Of a stretch of 64,000 nucleotides of DNA, positions 37,347 through 46,558 are shown in pieces (positions within the stretch are counted from its first letter, which is position 1; every line of letters starts with the position of its first letter). Source of the DNA: an uncultured Bacteroidales bacterium (GTDB taxonomy: Bacteria; Bacteroidota; Bacteroidia; Bacteroidales; P3); assembly GCA_905234665.1 (NCBI GenBank), contig CAJOIV010000010.1, forward strand, positions 1-64,000, given 5' to 3'. The notes below the pieces were generated by a model. The model ran no database searches. It saw nothing but the letters and a program-made list of their open reading frames with translations, and had not been told where the DNA came from. Made by a program: the position numbers and the translations under genes.

Positions 37347-37592
37347 ATGGCAAACAACATGAGAACAACCCTGCTCCAGGCAGGAACGGCGGAGGGCCTC
37401 CCGCTGAAAAAGAAAGCCCACTACATCGCCCCGGACATCGCCACCGTGGAGTTCGCCGTGGAAATCGGCACAGCCTTTTCAAACAACAAGGTGAATAGCT
37501 GGGGTTCTGACTGGAAAGCCCTTTCCAGCACCAGCGAAGGCACCGAAGCGTATGAAATGAGCGAGACGCAAGGCACCGGCTTCTTCGATTAA
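37347..37592 (+). CDS. small protein of unknown function upstream of fimbrillin-like gene
   Basis: 81 aa MANNMRTTLLQAGTAEGLPLKKKAHYIAPDIATVEFAVEIGTAFSNN..., no signal peptide. Confidence 0.6.
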   Translation: MANNMRTTLLQAGTAEGLPLKKKAHYIAPDIATVEFAVEIGTAFSNNKVNSWGSDWKALSSTSEGTEAYEMSETQGTGFFD

Positions 37593-37618
37593 TCATTAAC
37601 ACAGAAAACGACATTATC

Positions 37619-39631
37619 ATGAAGAAAAAGATTTATATCAGCCTTCTCGCCTCTATCATCATTCTCTCTGCGGCAAGTTGCAAAAAAGAAACCGGAGAGA
37701 TTGTCACCATGACTTTCGATGCCCATCTGGAGGGAGTGGGGCACAAAAACGCTGTGGACACCAAAGATGCCGCTGCCCCCAAGGTATACCTCAACGGACA
37801 AAAGCCCTATTGGGAGAATGGCGATGCCATCCGTGTCAACGATGGCAACGGCACTGTGAGCGCCGCCATGGTGGGGAATGGAAACTATGGACGATTTGAG
37901 GTCTCTTTCTCTGAGCACCCCGATGGACCCTACTATGCCGTCTATCCTGCAGACATGGCTTCTGACTACAACCTGTACAACGAACAAAAGGTCAAACTGC
38001 CCCGCGTTCAGACCTACTCTGTCGATGAAAACGGCAACCAGAAGATCAACGCCCCCATGTTCGCCTACAACCCCCAACGTACCGTTTTGGAGTTCCACAA
38101 CCTCTGCGGCCTGATGAAAATCACCGTCACCAACGACAAGGCCTGGGACATGATTCTCGATTCCATACAGGTCGAGGCTACCACCAAAAAACTGAATGGA
38201 GAGATGTCTATTGCGGATGTCGCCACCGTGACACCCAAACTGACAGCACCGACCGAGGCAGTGGATTCCTTCGACGTCGCCGCCCGCCAGCACAACACCG
38301 TCAGTCTCAGTGGCATCAACAAGTACCTGCGCAGTTCATCCCTCGCAGCACAAAACGATGGCAACCCCAATGCCCCCACCAGTGCCACCTACTACATCTA
38401 CCTGCCCACCATCGCTTCGGATGCAGTAGACGGTAACAAATTCTACATCCGCGTTTTCTCTCGCCCCGCATGGAAAACTGGCACAAGCACCTACACCGCT
38501 GACTCCGAAGTGCATATCTCCTACGAGATGCGGCAGACTGCCAGCACCAACGCCTATGTCAACCGCAACAAAATCATCCCCATCAGCCTCAGCCTCAGCA
38601 GCTGCAAACCCACTTTTACCAGCCTCAAGCCTTTCACCGTCAGCAGCAGTCAATCCAAGGTCAGTATCTCACGCGGCAATGCACAGTATTTCATCAAAAC
38701 CTACAACTATTCCCAATCCGCAGTAAATGCTGGCACAACCTCGACAGGCTATTGGCGTTTCTCGCCCCGCCAATGGGATTTCCTGCATGTGAGTGCTCTT
38801 CATCCCGCCTCCTCCCCCACTTATGGAGACCAGTATCTCTCCAGAGTAAGCAATTGGATTGAACACTTCACTTGGGACTCCGGCAAACAGCCCGTCCGCC
38901 ATTACGATGGAGGTATAAGTGGCAGTTGGGTCAATTCGCAGTTCACAACTTGGAATGGAGATTGGGGTGTCAACTTCACCAATGTGACCAGTAACAGCAC
39001 ATGGCGTTCCCTTACTGAAAGTGAGTTGGATTACCTGCTAAAGACCCGAGAGACCGTAAACAGCAGCTATCAGTGCAACTTTGCGTGGGTAGAACTCACT
39101 GATGCAGTCTCTCCCTCCGGAGGCAACCACGGCAGTGCACTCTTCGGCATCGTCATCCTGCCTGACGGATTCATACCCAACAATGGGAACGACGGGACCA
39201 CACGAGTTACCATTCTTCGCATGACTGATGCTTTCAAATTTTATACATATGCTTCTCATACTGCGACTGAATATCCAGGCCAAGGAGACAATGCTGTACG
39301 ATACCGCGACGATAATGTGATGACCGTGGCTCAATTCGAATACTATGAGGCCCGCGGTTGCGTCTTCATCCCTTGCATTGGGGTTATACATGGATTAGGC
39401 GGCGGTAACGACATGTGGACGGAAGCGCACCCCGAAGGTTCTGTGTGGACATCAACAAAGCATGGATCAGGCAACGATGCGTACGTCCTGATGATTTCAG
39501 CCGAAACCCCCAATGATGCTGCGGACTGCCGAACTACAGCTGACGGAGAATGCTACCGCAAGTTCAACGTGCGCCTTGTGCGCCCATATATTGCTGGCGG
39601 CAACGACTACAAGTACGACCCCTTCCAATAA
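37619..39631 (+). CDS. fimbrillin-family lipoprotein
   Basis: MKKKIYISLLASIIILSAASCKKETGE lipobox; YAVYPADMASDYN; FHNLCGLMKITVTND. Confidence 0.85.
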   Translation: MKKKIYISLLASIIILSAASCKKETGEIVTMTFDAHLEGVGHKNAVDTKDAAAPKVYLNGQKPYWENGDAIRVNDGNGTVSAAMVGNGNYGRFEVSFSEHPDGPYYAVYPADMASDYNLYNEQKVKLPRVQTYSVDENGNQKINAPMFAYNPQRTVLEFHNLCGLMKITVTNDKAWDMILDSIQVEATTKKLNGEMSIADVATVTPKLTAPTEAVDSFDVAARQHNTVSLSGINKYLRSSSLAAQNDGNPNAPTSATYYIYLPTIASDAVDGNKFYIRVFSRPAWKTGTSTYTADSEVHISYEMRQTASTNAYVNRNKIIPISLSLSSCKPTFTSLKPFTVSSSQSKVSISRGNAQYFIKTYNYSQSAVNAGTTSTGYWRFSPRQWDFLHVSALHPASSPTYGDQYLSRVSNWIEHFTWDSGKQPVRHYDGGISGSWVNSQFTTWNGDWGVNFTNVTSNSTWRSLTESELDYLLKTRETVNSSYQCNFAWVELTDAVSPSGGNHGSALFGIVILPDGFIPNNGNDGTTRVTILRMTDAFKFYTYASHTATEYPGQGDNAVRYRDDNVMTVAQFEYYEARGCVFIPCIGVIHGLGGGNDMWTEAHPEGSVWTSTKHGSGNDAYVLMISAETPNDAADCRTTADGECYRKFNVRLVRPYIAGGNDYKYDPFQ

Positions 39632-39772
39632 GAAACCATCGGTCAAAAGAAAGTTTATCAATCATTTTCACACCGGCGGGAGCGCAGAATTGCGCTCCCG
39701 CTTTGTTTTTGTTCACTCTGATAACCCCTGCGGCATCAGCCGCCGGCAGCCCTCCAGGCGGGGGGAATGTAT

Positions 39773-39809
39773 TTTTTTCTTCCCATGTGAAGAAAAAAGT
39801 GTATCTTTG
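39773..39809 (+). promoter_or_regulatory. promoter with 10-bp inverted repeat, identical 37-mer to copy at 41475
   Basis: ttttttcttcccatgtgaagaaaaaagtgtatctttg. Confidence 0.75.
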
Positions 39810-39898
39810 CAGGCAAATAACAATAAGGACAATTGGGGTTTGCCGAATGGCGTAAGGTATTGAATAATTGAAGATATGCGTACAATGGAGAAATGGGT

Positions 39899-40024
39899 AT
39901 TCCTCTCGGTTTTGTCAGAAAAGGCCGCTTTATTCCTCTCGGTTTTGTCAAAAATGGACCAATTATTCCTCTCGGTTTTGTCAAAAAAGGACCAATTATT
40001 CCTCTCGGTTTTGTCAAAAAAGCT
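39899..40024. repeat. 33-bp tandem repeat, about 4 copies
   Basis: attcctctcggttttgtcaaaaaaggaccaatt at 39899, 39932, 39965, 39998. Confidence 0.93.
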
Positions 40025-40061
40025 ATTTCTAACACTCGGATAACAATATAAGCACCCAAGA

Positions 40062-41435
40062 ATGTATATAGAAAGACATATCGACGCATTGCTATTGGAA
40101 TGGAAAAACAGTAGTCGGCTCAAACCCTTGTTGCTTAGAGGAGCACGTCAAGTGGGGAAATCGTGGGCGGTAAAGCATCTGGGTGAGAAGTTCGATTACT
40201 TTGTCGAGGTGAACTTTGAGAAGCGTCCAGAGTTGCTGGAGGTTTTCCAGAGGACACATGATGCTCATGAATTGGTGAATGTCTTAAGCCTATTCTATAA
40301 CACTCCCATCGAACCGGGAAAGACCCTGCTGTTTCTCGATGAGATACAGAACTCGCCCGAGGCTATTAGAAGCCTTTGGTCATTCAAAGAAGACATTCCG
40401 GAACTCCACGTTATAGCCGCGGGTTCCCTATTGGAATTCGCTCTCAGGGATTTGCCGACGTTTGGTGTGGGCAGGATACGATCGCTGTTTGTCTATCCCT
40501 TTTCGTTCGACGAGTTTCTGGCGGCAGAAGGGAAATCGGCATGGGTGAAGGCCAAGAGTGAGTCGAGTGCAGACAAACCGTTAATATCAGCATTGTACAA
40601 TGCCCTCGTGCAGCAATTCCGCACCTTTTTGATGGTGGGAGGCATGCCCGCCAGTGTTGCTGCATGGGTATCGACCCACGACTATCTCCAGTGCCAGACA
40701 GAGCTTGACGATATTCAATTGACATACTATGACGACTTCGCGAAGTATGCCAAGAAGATAGACCCAACGCTGCTCCGCAATACACTACAGAGTGTCATCC
40801 TGCAGACAGGGAACAAGTTTACCTACAGTAGAGTGGATGGTGGATACCGTGCCGAGGAGGTGAAGAAGGCTTTGGGACTGCTGAGCGATGCGGGCATCAT
40901 TAAACGGGTCAGCCATACAGCGGCCAACGGGCTACCGTTGGGAGCAGAGGTCAATGACAGGTACCGTAAGTATATCTATCTCGACAGCGGTCTGTTACTG
41001 CGTATTCTCGACATGGATCTGGGCGGTGCCCGCCAGTTGACGGAATTAATCATCGCCGGTACAGCAGAAGACCTGGTGAACAAAGGAGGCCTGACAGAAA
41101 TGGTGTTGGGATGGGAATTAATCAAATACAACAATCCCCGTTCACAGCATGACCTGTACTATTGGGAGAATGTCGCCGAAGGGACCCGTTCGGAAGTGGA
41201 CTACATCATAGCCAAAGATCTAAAGGTCCTGCCCATAGAATGCAAGGCTGGCGTCAGTGGCAAAATGAAGAGTCTCCATCTGTTTATGAGTCAAAAACAG
41301 CTGACCTTTGCTGTCAGATGTTCACTGGAGAATTTCTCCATGATAGAAAATCGGGATAAACAGAATGGCGACGTCGTGCGTCGTATCAGCGTATTGCCCT
41401 TGTTCGCAGTCTCCAATCTCTACCGAGAGTCCTAA
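40062..41435 (+). CDS. ATP-binding protein, AAA_14/DUF4143 family
   Basis: LLRGARQVGKSWAVKHLGEKFDYFVEVNFEKRPELLEVF; LLFLDEIQNSPEAIRSLWSFKEDIPELHVIAAGSLLEFAL; FRTFLMVGGMPASVAAW. Confidence 0.93.
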   Translation: MYIERHIDALLLEWKNSSRLKPLLLRGARQVGKSWAVKHLGEKFDYFVEVNFEKRPELLEVFQRTHDAHELVNVLSLFYNTPIEPGKTLLFLDEIQNSPEAIRSLWSFKEDIPELHVIAAGSLLEFALRDLPTFGVGRIRSLFVYPFSFDEFLAAEGKSAWVKAKSESSADKPLISALYNALVQQFRTFLMVGGMPASVAAWVSTHDYLQCQTELDDIQLTYYDDFAKYAKKIDPTLLRNTLQSVILQTGNKFTYSRVDGGYRAEEVKKALGLLSDAGIIKRVSHTAANGLPLGAEVNDRYRKYIYLDSGLLLRILDMDLGGARQLTELIIAGTAEDLVNKGGLTEMVLGWELIKYNNPRSQHDLYYWENVAEGTRSEVDYIIAKDLKVLPIECKAGVSGKMKSLHLFMSQKQLTFAVRCSLENFSMIENRDKQNGDVVRRISVLPLFAVSNLYRES

Positions 41436-41474
41436 TACATAAAGGAATAGTGTGTTCCATGCAAGAAAAGCACT

Positions 41475-41511
41475 TTTTTTCTTCCCATGTGAAGAAAAAA
41501 GTGTATCTTTG
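41475..41511 (+). promoter_or_regulatory. kbl promoter with 10-bp inverted repeat
   Basis: Same 37-mer as 39773-39809. Confidence 0.75.
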
Positions 41512-41556
41512 TACCCACGGAACAATATATATCAATAAACATAAACAGTTGTCATT

Positions 41557-42751
41557 ATGTACACTAAATTCCAACAACACCTCCAGAAAGAGCTGGCCGA
41601 CATCGAGGCCGCCGGTCTTTACAAGCATGAACGCATCATCGAGAGCCCCCAGGGCGCCGAAATCATGGTGAAGGGCAAGAAGTGCCTCAACTTCTGCGCC
41701 AACAACTACCTCGGCCTGGCCGACAATCCCGAGCTCATCGCGGCTGCCAAGAAGGGCATGGACGCCCGCGGCTACGGCATGGCCAGTGTCCGTTTCATCT
41801 GTGGCTGCCAGGACCTCCACAAGCAGCTGGAGAAGAAAATCGCCGAGTTCTTCGGCACTGAGGACACCATCCTCTACGCCGCCTGCTTCCGCCGCCTGCT
41901 TCGACGCCAACGGCGGTGTCTTCGAGCCCCTGTTGACTGAAGAGGACGCCATCATCAGCGACGCCCTCAACCACGCCTCCATCATCGACGGCGTGCGCCT
42001 CTGCAAGGCCCAGCGCTACCGCTATGCCAACGCCGACATGGCCGACCTTGAGGAACAGCTGAAGGCCGCCCAGAAGAACCGCTTCCGCATCATCGTCACC
42101 GACGGCGTCTTCTCGATGGACGGCAACGTCTGCCCGCTCGACAAGATCTACGAGCTAGCCAACAAGTACGATGCCATGGTGATGGTCGACGAGAGCCACT
42201 CGGCCGGCGTGGTCGGCAAGACGGGCCGCGGCGTCACCGAGCGCTACAACCTGCGCGGCAAGATCGAGATCCTGACCGGCACCCTCGGCAAGGCCTTCGG
42301 CGGCGCCATGGGTGGATTCACCACCGGCAAGAAGGAAATCATCGACATGCTGCGTCAGCGCAGCCGTCCCTACCTCTTCAGCAACAGCATGGCCCCCGGC
42401 CTCGTGGCCGCCGGTATCCGCATGTTCGAGATGATGAGCGAGACCAACACCCTGCAGGACAAGCTGCACGAGAACACCGACTACTTCCTGCGCCGCATGA
42501 AGGAGGAAGGCTTCGACTGCAAGCCCTCGGAGAGCGCCATCTGCGCCGTGATGATCTACGACGCCGCCAAGAGCCAGCAGTATGCCGCCAAGATGCAGGA
42601 AGAAGGCATCTTCGTCACCGGCTTCTACTATCCCGTGGTGCCGAAGGGCCAGGCCCGTATCCGCGTGCAGATCAGCGCCGCCCACGAGCACGAGCACCTC
42701 GACAAGTGCATCGAGGCCTTCAAGAAAGTCCGCAAGGAGATCGAAGGCTAA
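41557..42751 (+). pseudogene. kbl: glycine C-acetyltransferase, frameshifted by 13-bp tandem duplication
   Basis: Frame 1 MYTKFQQHLQKELADIEAAGLYKHERIIESPQGAE...DTILYAACF; second frame FDANGGVFEPLLTEEDAIISDALNHASIIDGVRLCKA...; cgccgcctgcttc duplicated at 41877-41902. Confidence 0.92.
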
Positions 42752-42754
42752 TTG

Positions 42755-42840
42755 TCAATGTGAGAATGTGACAATGTGTTAATGTTTGAGTGGCTTCGTC
42801 CTACTTACACATTTTCACATTTACACATTCACACATTTAC
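42755..42840. repeat. octameric mini-repeats in inverted arrangement
   Basis: aatgtgagaatgtgacaatgtgttaatg ... cacattttcacatttacacattcacacattt. Confidence 0.8.
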
Positions 42841-42879
42841 CCTAACTGGAGACGAGGAGAGACCCTCACTCCAGTTCCA

Positions 42880-44457
42880 ATGAAAAACATCAAGACCATA
42901 CTCATGCTTGCCTTCTGCCTCGGGCTGATGCCGGGGGCACGGGCGCAGTATTCCGTCGACAACAAGAAGGCCGTCAAGGAATTCGAGAAAGGGCAGCCGC
43001 TACTGGCCACCGACGCCCCGAAGGCCTTTGTCCATTTCCGCAAGGCTTTGAAAGAGGAACCGGCCTTCGCCGAGGTGCGCCTCACGATGGCGGCGTGGTA
43101 CATGGAACACGATAGTCTGGTGCAGGCCCAGAGGGAGTATGAGGCATTCCTGAAGCACGACAAAGGCCGTCACAAGCGGTGGGAGGCCACCGCCCGCCAC
43201 GACCTCGAATGCATCGCCTTCCGCCGCCAGGCCAAGGCCAACCCCGTGCCTTTCAAGCCGGAGAACATGGGCCCGACTGTCAACTCGCCCGACGATGACG
43301 AATACTGTCCGACCCTCTCGGCCGACGGACGGCTGCTGCTCTTCACGCGTCTCAGCCACGACCGCAAGAGTGAGGACTTCTGGTATTGCCGTCTTCAGGA
43401 GGACGGCACCTGGGGCAAGGCCATGCGCATGCCCGCCCCTGTCAATACCGACAAGGAAGAGGGTTCCGGCTGCCTGTCGCAGGACGGGCGGATGCTCTAC
43501 TTCACCGCCTGTGGCCGCGCCGACGGCGCGGGCCGCTGCGACCTCTATGTCTCCTACCGCAAAGGGAATGGCTGGAGCCGTCCCCAGAACCTCGGCCCCG
43601 CCATCAATACCGGCAGTCGCGAGATGCACCCCTGCCTCTCCATCGACGGACAGACACTCTATTTCGCCAGTGACCGCAAGGGCGGTCAGGGCGGCCTCGA
43701 TATCTGGCAAAGCACCCTCGTCGAGGGCGTATGGAGCACCCCGGTGAATCTGGGTCCCGACATCAACACTCCGGGTGAAGAGAAATATCCCTTCATCTCG
43801 TTCGACAACCGGAAACTCTTCTTCTCCAGCGACGGCCATATCGGCATGGGCGACAGGGACCTTTACGTGGCCGAGCGTATCGACGATTCCACCTGGGGCA
43901 AGCCCCGCAATTTGGGCTACCCCATCAACACCCTTGGCGACGAGAGTTCGTTGAGGGTGAGCCCCGACGGTCGCACGGCCTACATCTCGTCGGGCGTGTT
44001 CGGCAAGGGAGGGGACATTGACCTCTACGCCTTCGAGCTTCCCGAAAGCCTGCGTCCCCAGCCGGTAGAGTATAAGGAGGAAATCACCGAGGTGGCCCCC
44101 ACCCTCGAGGTGGGCGAGATTATCACCCTGCGCAATGTCTTCTTCCGCACCGGCAAGTACGACCTGATAGACATATCCATCGTCGAGCTCGACAAGGTGG
44201 TGGAGATGATGAAAGGGCATCCCTCCATGCGCATCGAGCTGGGCGGGCATACCGACAATGTGGGCTCGGACCAGCTGAACCAGCGCCTCTCGGAGCAGCG
44301 CGCCAAGACAGTGTACGACTACCTCGTGGCCCACGGCGTGGAGGCCGCGCGCCTCAGCTACAAGGGCTACGGCTCGTCGCAGCCCGTGGCCGACAACAAG
44401 ACACCCGAAGGCCGCCGCCAGAACCGCCGCACGGTCTTTACCATCGTCGAGAAGTAA
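42880..44457 (+). CDS. OmpA-family protein with PD40 repeats
   Basis: Signal peptide MKNIKTILMLAFCLGLMPGARAQ; SIDGQTLYFASDRKGGQGGLDIW; IELGGHTDNVGSDQLNQRLSEQRAKTVYDYLVAHGV. Confidence 0.9.
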   Translation: MKNIKTILMLAFCLGLMPGARAQYSVDNKKAVKEFEKGQPLLATDAPKAFVHFRKALKEEPAFAEVRLTMAAWYMEHDSLVQAQREYEAFLKHDKGRHKRWEATARHDLECIAFRRQAKANPVPFKPENMGPTVNSPDDDEYCPTLSADGRLLLFTRLSHDRKSEDFWYCRLQEDGTWGKAMRMPAPVNTDKEEGSGCLSQDGRMLYFTACGRADGAGRCDLYVSYRKGNGWSRPQNLGPAINTGSREMHPCLSIDGQTLYFASDRKGGQGGLDIWQSTLVEGVWSTPVNLGPDINTPGEEKYPFISFDNRKLFFSSDGHIGMGDRDLYVAERIDDSTWGKPRNLGYPINTLGDESSLRVSPDGRTAYISSGVFGKGGDIDLYAFELPESLRPQPVEYKEEITEVAPTLEVGEIITLRNVFFRTGKYDLIDISIVELDKVVEMMKGHPSMRIELGGHTDNVGSDQLNQRLSEQRAKTVYDYLVAHGVEAARLSYKGYGSSQPVADNKTPEGRRQNRRTVFTIVEK

Positions 44458-44487
44458 GAACTAAGAATTAAGAACTAAGAAGTATGA
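44455..44487. repeat. heptameric mini-repeat (CTAAGAA) spanning stop and start codons
   Basis: gtaagaa-ctaagaa-ttaagaa-ctaagaa-gtatgaa. Confidence 0.85.
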
Positions 44488-45185
44488 AAAAGAAAGTCAT
44501 CGTCCTCACCGGGGCAGGCATCAGCGCCGAGAGCGGCATCAGCACGTTCCGCGACAGCGACGGCCTGTGGGAACAGTACCGCGTCGAGGATGTGGCCACC
44601 CCCGAGGGCTATGAGAAAGACCCCGCCCTGGTGCTGGACTTCTACAACCAGCGCCGCCGCCAGCTGCAGGAGGTCGAACCCAACGAAGGCCATCGCCAGC
44701 TGGTGCGACTCGAGAAGGACTTCGACGTGCACATCATCACCCAGAACGTCGACAACCTGCACGAGCGCGCGGGTTCCTCGCAGGTGCTGCACCTGCACGG
44801 TGAGCTGACCAAGGCCCGCAGCGAGCGCAACCCCAATCTCATCACCGACATCGGATACAACGACATACACCTCGGCGACAAGGCCGACGACGGCACCCAG
44901 CTGCGCCCCCATATCGTCTGGTTCGGCGAGGCGGTGCCCAACATCGAGCCCGCCGCCGAGCTCTGCGAGCAGGCCGACTTTTTCGTCGTGGTGGGCACCT
45001 CGATGAATGTCTACCCCGCCGCCGGCCTCATCCACTACGTGCCGCGCAGCACCCCCTGCTTCCTCGTCGACCCCAAGGCCGTCCCCGTCTCACGTCCCGT
45101 CACCATCTTCCAGGAGAAGGCCGGCACAGGCGTCAAGAAGGTCGTGGACCAAATATTATTAATGTGTGAATGTGTGAATGCTTGA
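44484..45185 (+). CDS. cobB: SIR2-family NAD-dependent deacylase
   Basis: VIVLTGAGISAESGISTFRDSDGLW; HIITQNVDNLHERAGSSQVLHLHGEL; VVGTSMNVYPAAGLI. Confidence 0.95.
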   Translation: MKKKVIVLTGAGISAESGISTFRDSDGLWEQYRVEDVATPEGYEKDPALVLDFYNQRRRQLQEVEPNEGHRQLVRLEKDFDVHIITQNVDNLHERAGSSQVLHLHGELTKARSERNPNLITDIGYNDIHLGDKADDGTQLRPHIVWFGEAVPNIEPAAELCEQADFFVVVGTSMNVYPAAGLIHYVPRSTPCFLVDPKAVPVSRPVTIFQEKAGTGVKKVVDQILLMCECVNA

Positions 45186-45272
45186 ATGTTTGAGTTGCAA
45201 CCACACCATTAACACATTTACACATTAACACATTAACACATTAACGCATTAACGCATTAACACATTTAACAA
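45160..45272. repeat. octameric mini-repeats, inverted pair; encodes cobB C-terminus
   Basis: aatgtgtg-aatgtgtg-aatgcttg-aatgtttg ... aacacattt acacatta acacatta acacatta acgcatta. Confidence 0.85.
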
Positions 45273-45281
45273 TCACACATT

Positions 45282-46001
45282 ATGAAGAAAGTCTTATTCC
45301 TTATGCTCCTTGTGGGCAGCGTGGCCCTGGCCAGCGCACAGAGCGCCGTGGGCGTCACCTATCAGGGCCAGACCTACAACGATGGCGACACTATCACCGT
45401 TACCATTCCCTCAAACGCCGAGAGTTTTGATGGCATCGGCCTGAAAAACCAATCCAACTCGCGCCTTGAGGGGCTCGTCGTCACCCTCACGCAACTCACT
45501 GCCGGAGGCATCGAGATTTATGCCACCTGCACGGGCGAGGCCTGCATCCCGGGACTCGTCAGCAACCCCATCGAAATCGCCATCCGCGGCAGCTACAACA
45601 GCCTCATCTTCGACTTCTACAACAACTATCCCGACAACACCGCCGCCAGCGTCTATAGCATGAATGTCGCCAACGAGGATGTCAGCACCACCGTGGTGCT
45701 GAAGTTCCGCTTCGAGGGTGTCGGCATCGAGCAGGTCGGGACCTTCGCCAGCCTGCTCGCCTTCCCCAACCCCAGCGAGAACCATGCAACCATCTATTAC
45801 TCCACCGTGCGCCCCGCGGAGTTGGTGATCTACGATGTCCTGGGCAATCTGCGCCATTCCCAGCGCGTGGACGGCACCGGCACGCTGAGCCTTGGGCTTG
45901 GTTGCGGCACCCCGACCCTTGAACTCGGCACCGGCATCTACTTCTATGGCCTGCTGGTGGATGAGACCTGCAGGGTCATGAAGAAACTGGTGATAAGGTA
46001 A
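45282..46001 (+). CDS. secreted protein with T9SS type A C-terminal sorting domain
   Basis: Signal peptide; C-term AFPNPSENHATIYYSTVRPAELVIYDVLGNLRHSQRVDGTGTLSL...GIYFYGLLVDETCRVMKKLVIR. Confidence 0.87.
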   Translation: MKKVLFLMLLVGSVALASAQSAVGVTYQGQTYNDGDTITVTIPSNAESFDGIGLKNQSNSRLEGLVVTLTQLTAGGIEIYATCTGEACIPGLVSNPIEIAIRGSYNSLIFDFYNNYPDNTAASVYSMNVANEDVSTTVVLKFRFEGVGIEQVGTFASLLAFPNPSENHATIYYSTVRPAELVIYDVLGNLRHSQRVDGTGTLSLGLGCGTPTLELGTGIYFYGLLVDETCRVMKKLVIR

Positions 46002-46003
46002 CC

Positions 46004-46558
46004 TTATTCAAACGTCTTATCTAAAAGGGAGACGAACTCCTCGTAGGGCGGCAGCCCTTTGAGGGGGTCAAGCGCTTGTGCCAACGCGTGGTAGTACCAG
46101 GCGATGTCGGTCTTGCCGCCAGGGGCCTTGAACCGGCTCCAGAGCTTGTCGCCGAGGGCTTTGTGGTCGTAGTACATGGCCCGGAGGTTGGACAGTTTGT
46201 CGCCCATGGCGGCCATCTGTGCGTCGTAGGGTGCTGCCGCCAGGCGGTTGACGGCCTCCTGTTTGATGTCGCGCCAGGTGCGGTCGGGGCTTTTGGGCAC
46301 ATTGGTCTCGTAGGCCACGAGGGTGGCCACGCGGCCGCCGAACTCGCGCCTGATTTCGTCGATGGTCACAGGGCTGTCCTCCACAGTGTCGTGGAGGGCG
46401 GCGGTGGCCAGAATCTCCTGGTCGGTGGTCATGGTGGCCACGATGGCCACGGCTTCCATGGGATGGACTATGTAGGGGAGGTTCTTCCCTTTGCGCTCCT
46501 GCCCCTGGTGGGCCTGGGCGGCGAAGATGATGGCTTTGTCGAGGATGGAGGTGTCCAT
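46004..46558 (-). CDS. stand-alone HD-domain alarmone hydrolase (SpoT-hydrolase-like)
   Basis: YIVHPMEAVAIVATMTTDQEILATAALHDTVEDSPVTIDEIRREFG (HDxxED); GDKLSNLRAMYYDHKALGDKLW. Confidence 0.85.
   Translation of the reverse strand: MDTSILDKAIIFAAQAHQGQERKGKNLPYIVHPMEAVAIVATMTTDQEILATAALHDTVEDSPVTIDEIRREFGGRVATLVAYETNVPKSPDRTWRDIKQEAVNRLAAAPYDAQMAAMGDKLSNLRAMYYDHKALGDKLWSRFKAPGGKTDIAWYYHALAQALDPLKGLPPYEEFVSLLDKTFE

Noticed and set aside
39899-40024. CRISPR array
   Set aside because: 33-bp periodic sequence, but the intervals between cores are also repeated; no unique spacers and no cas genes in the window.
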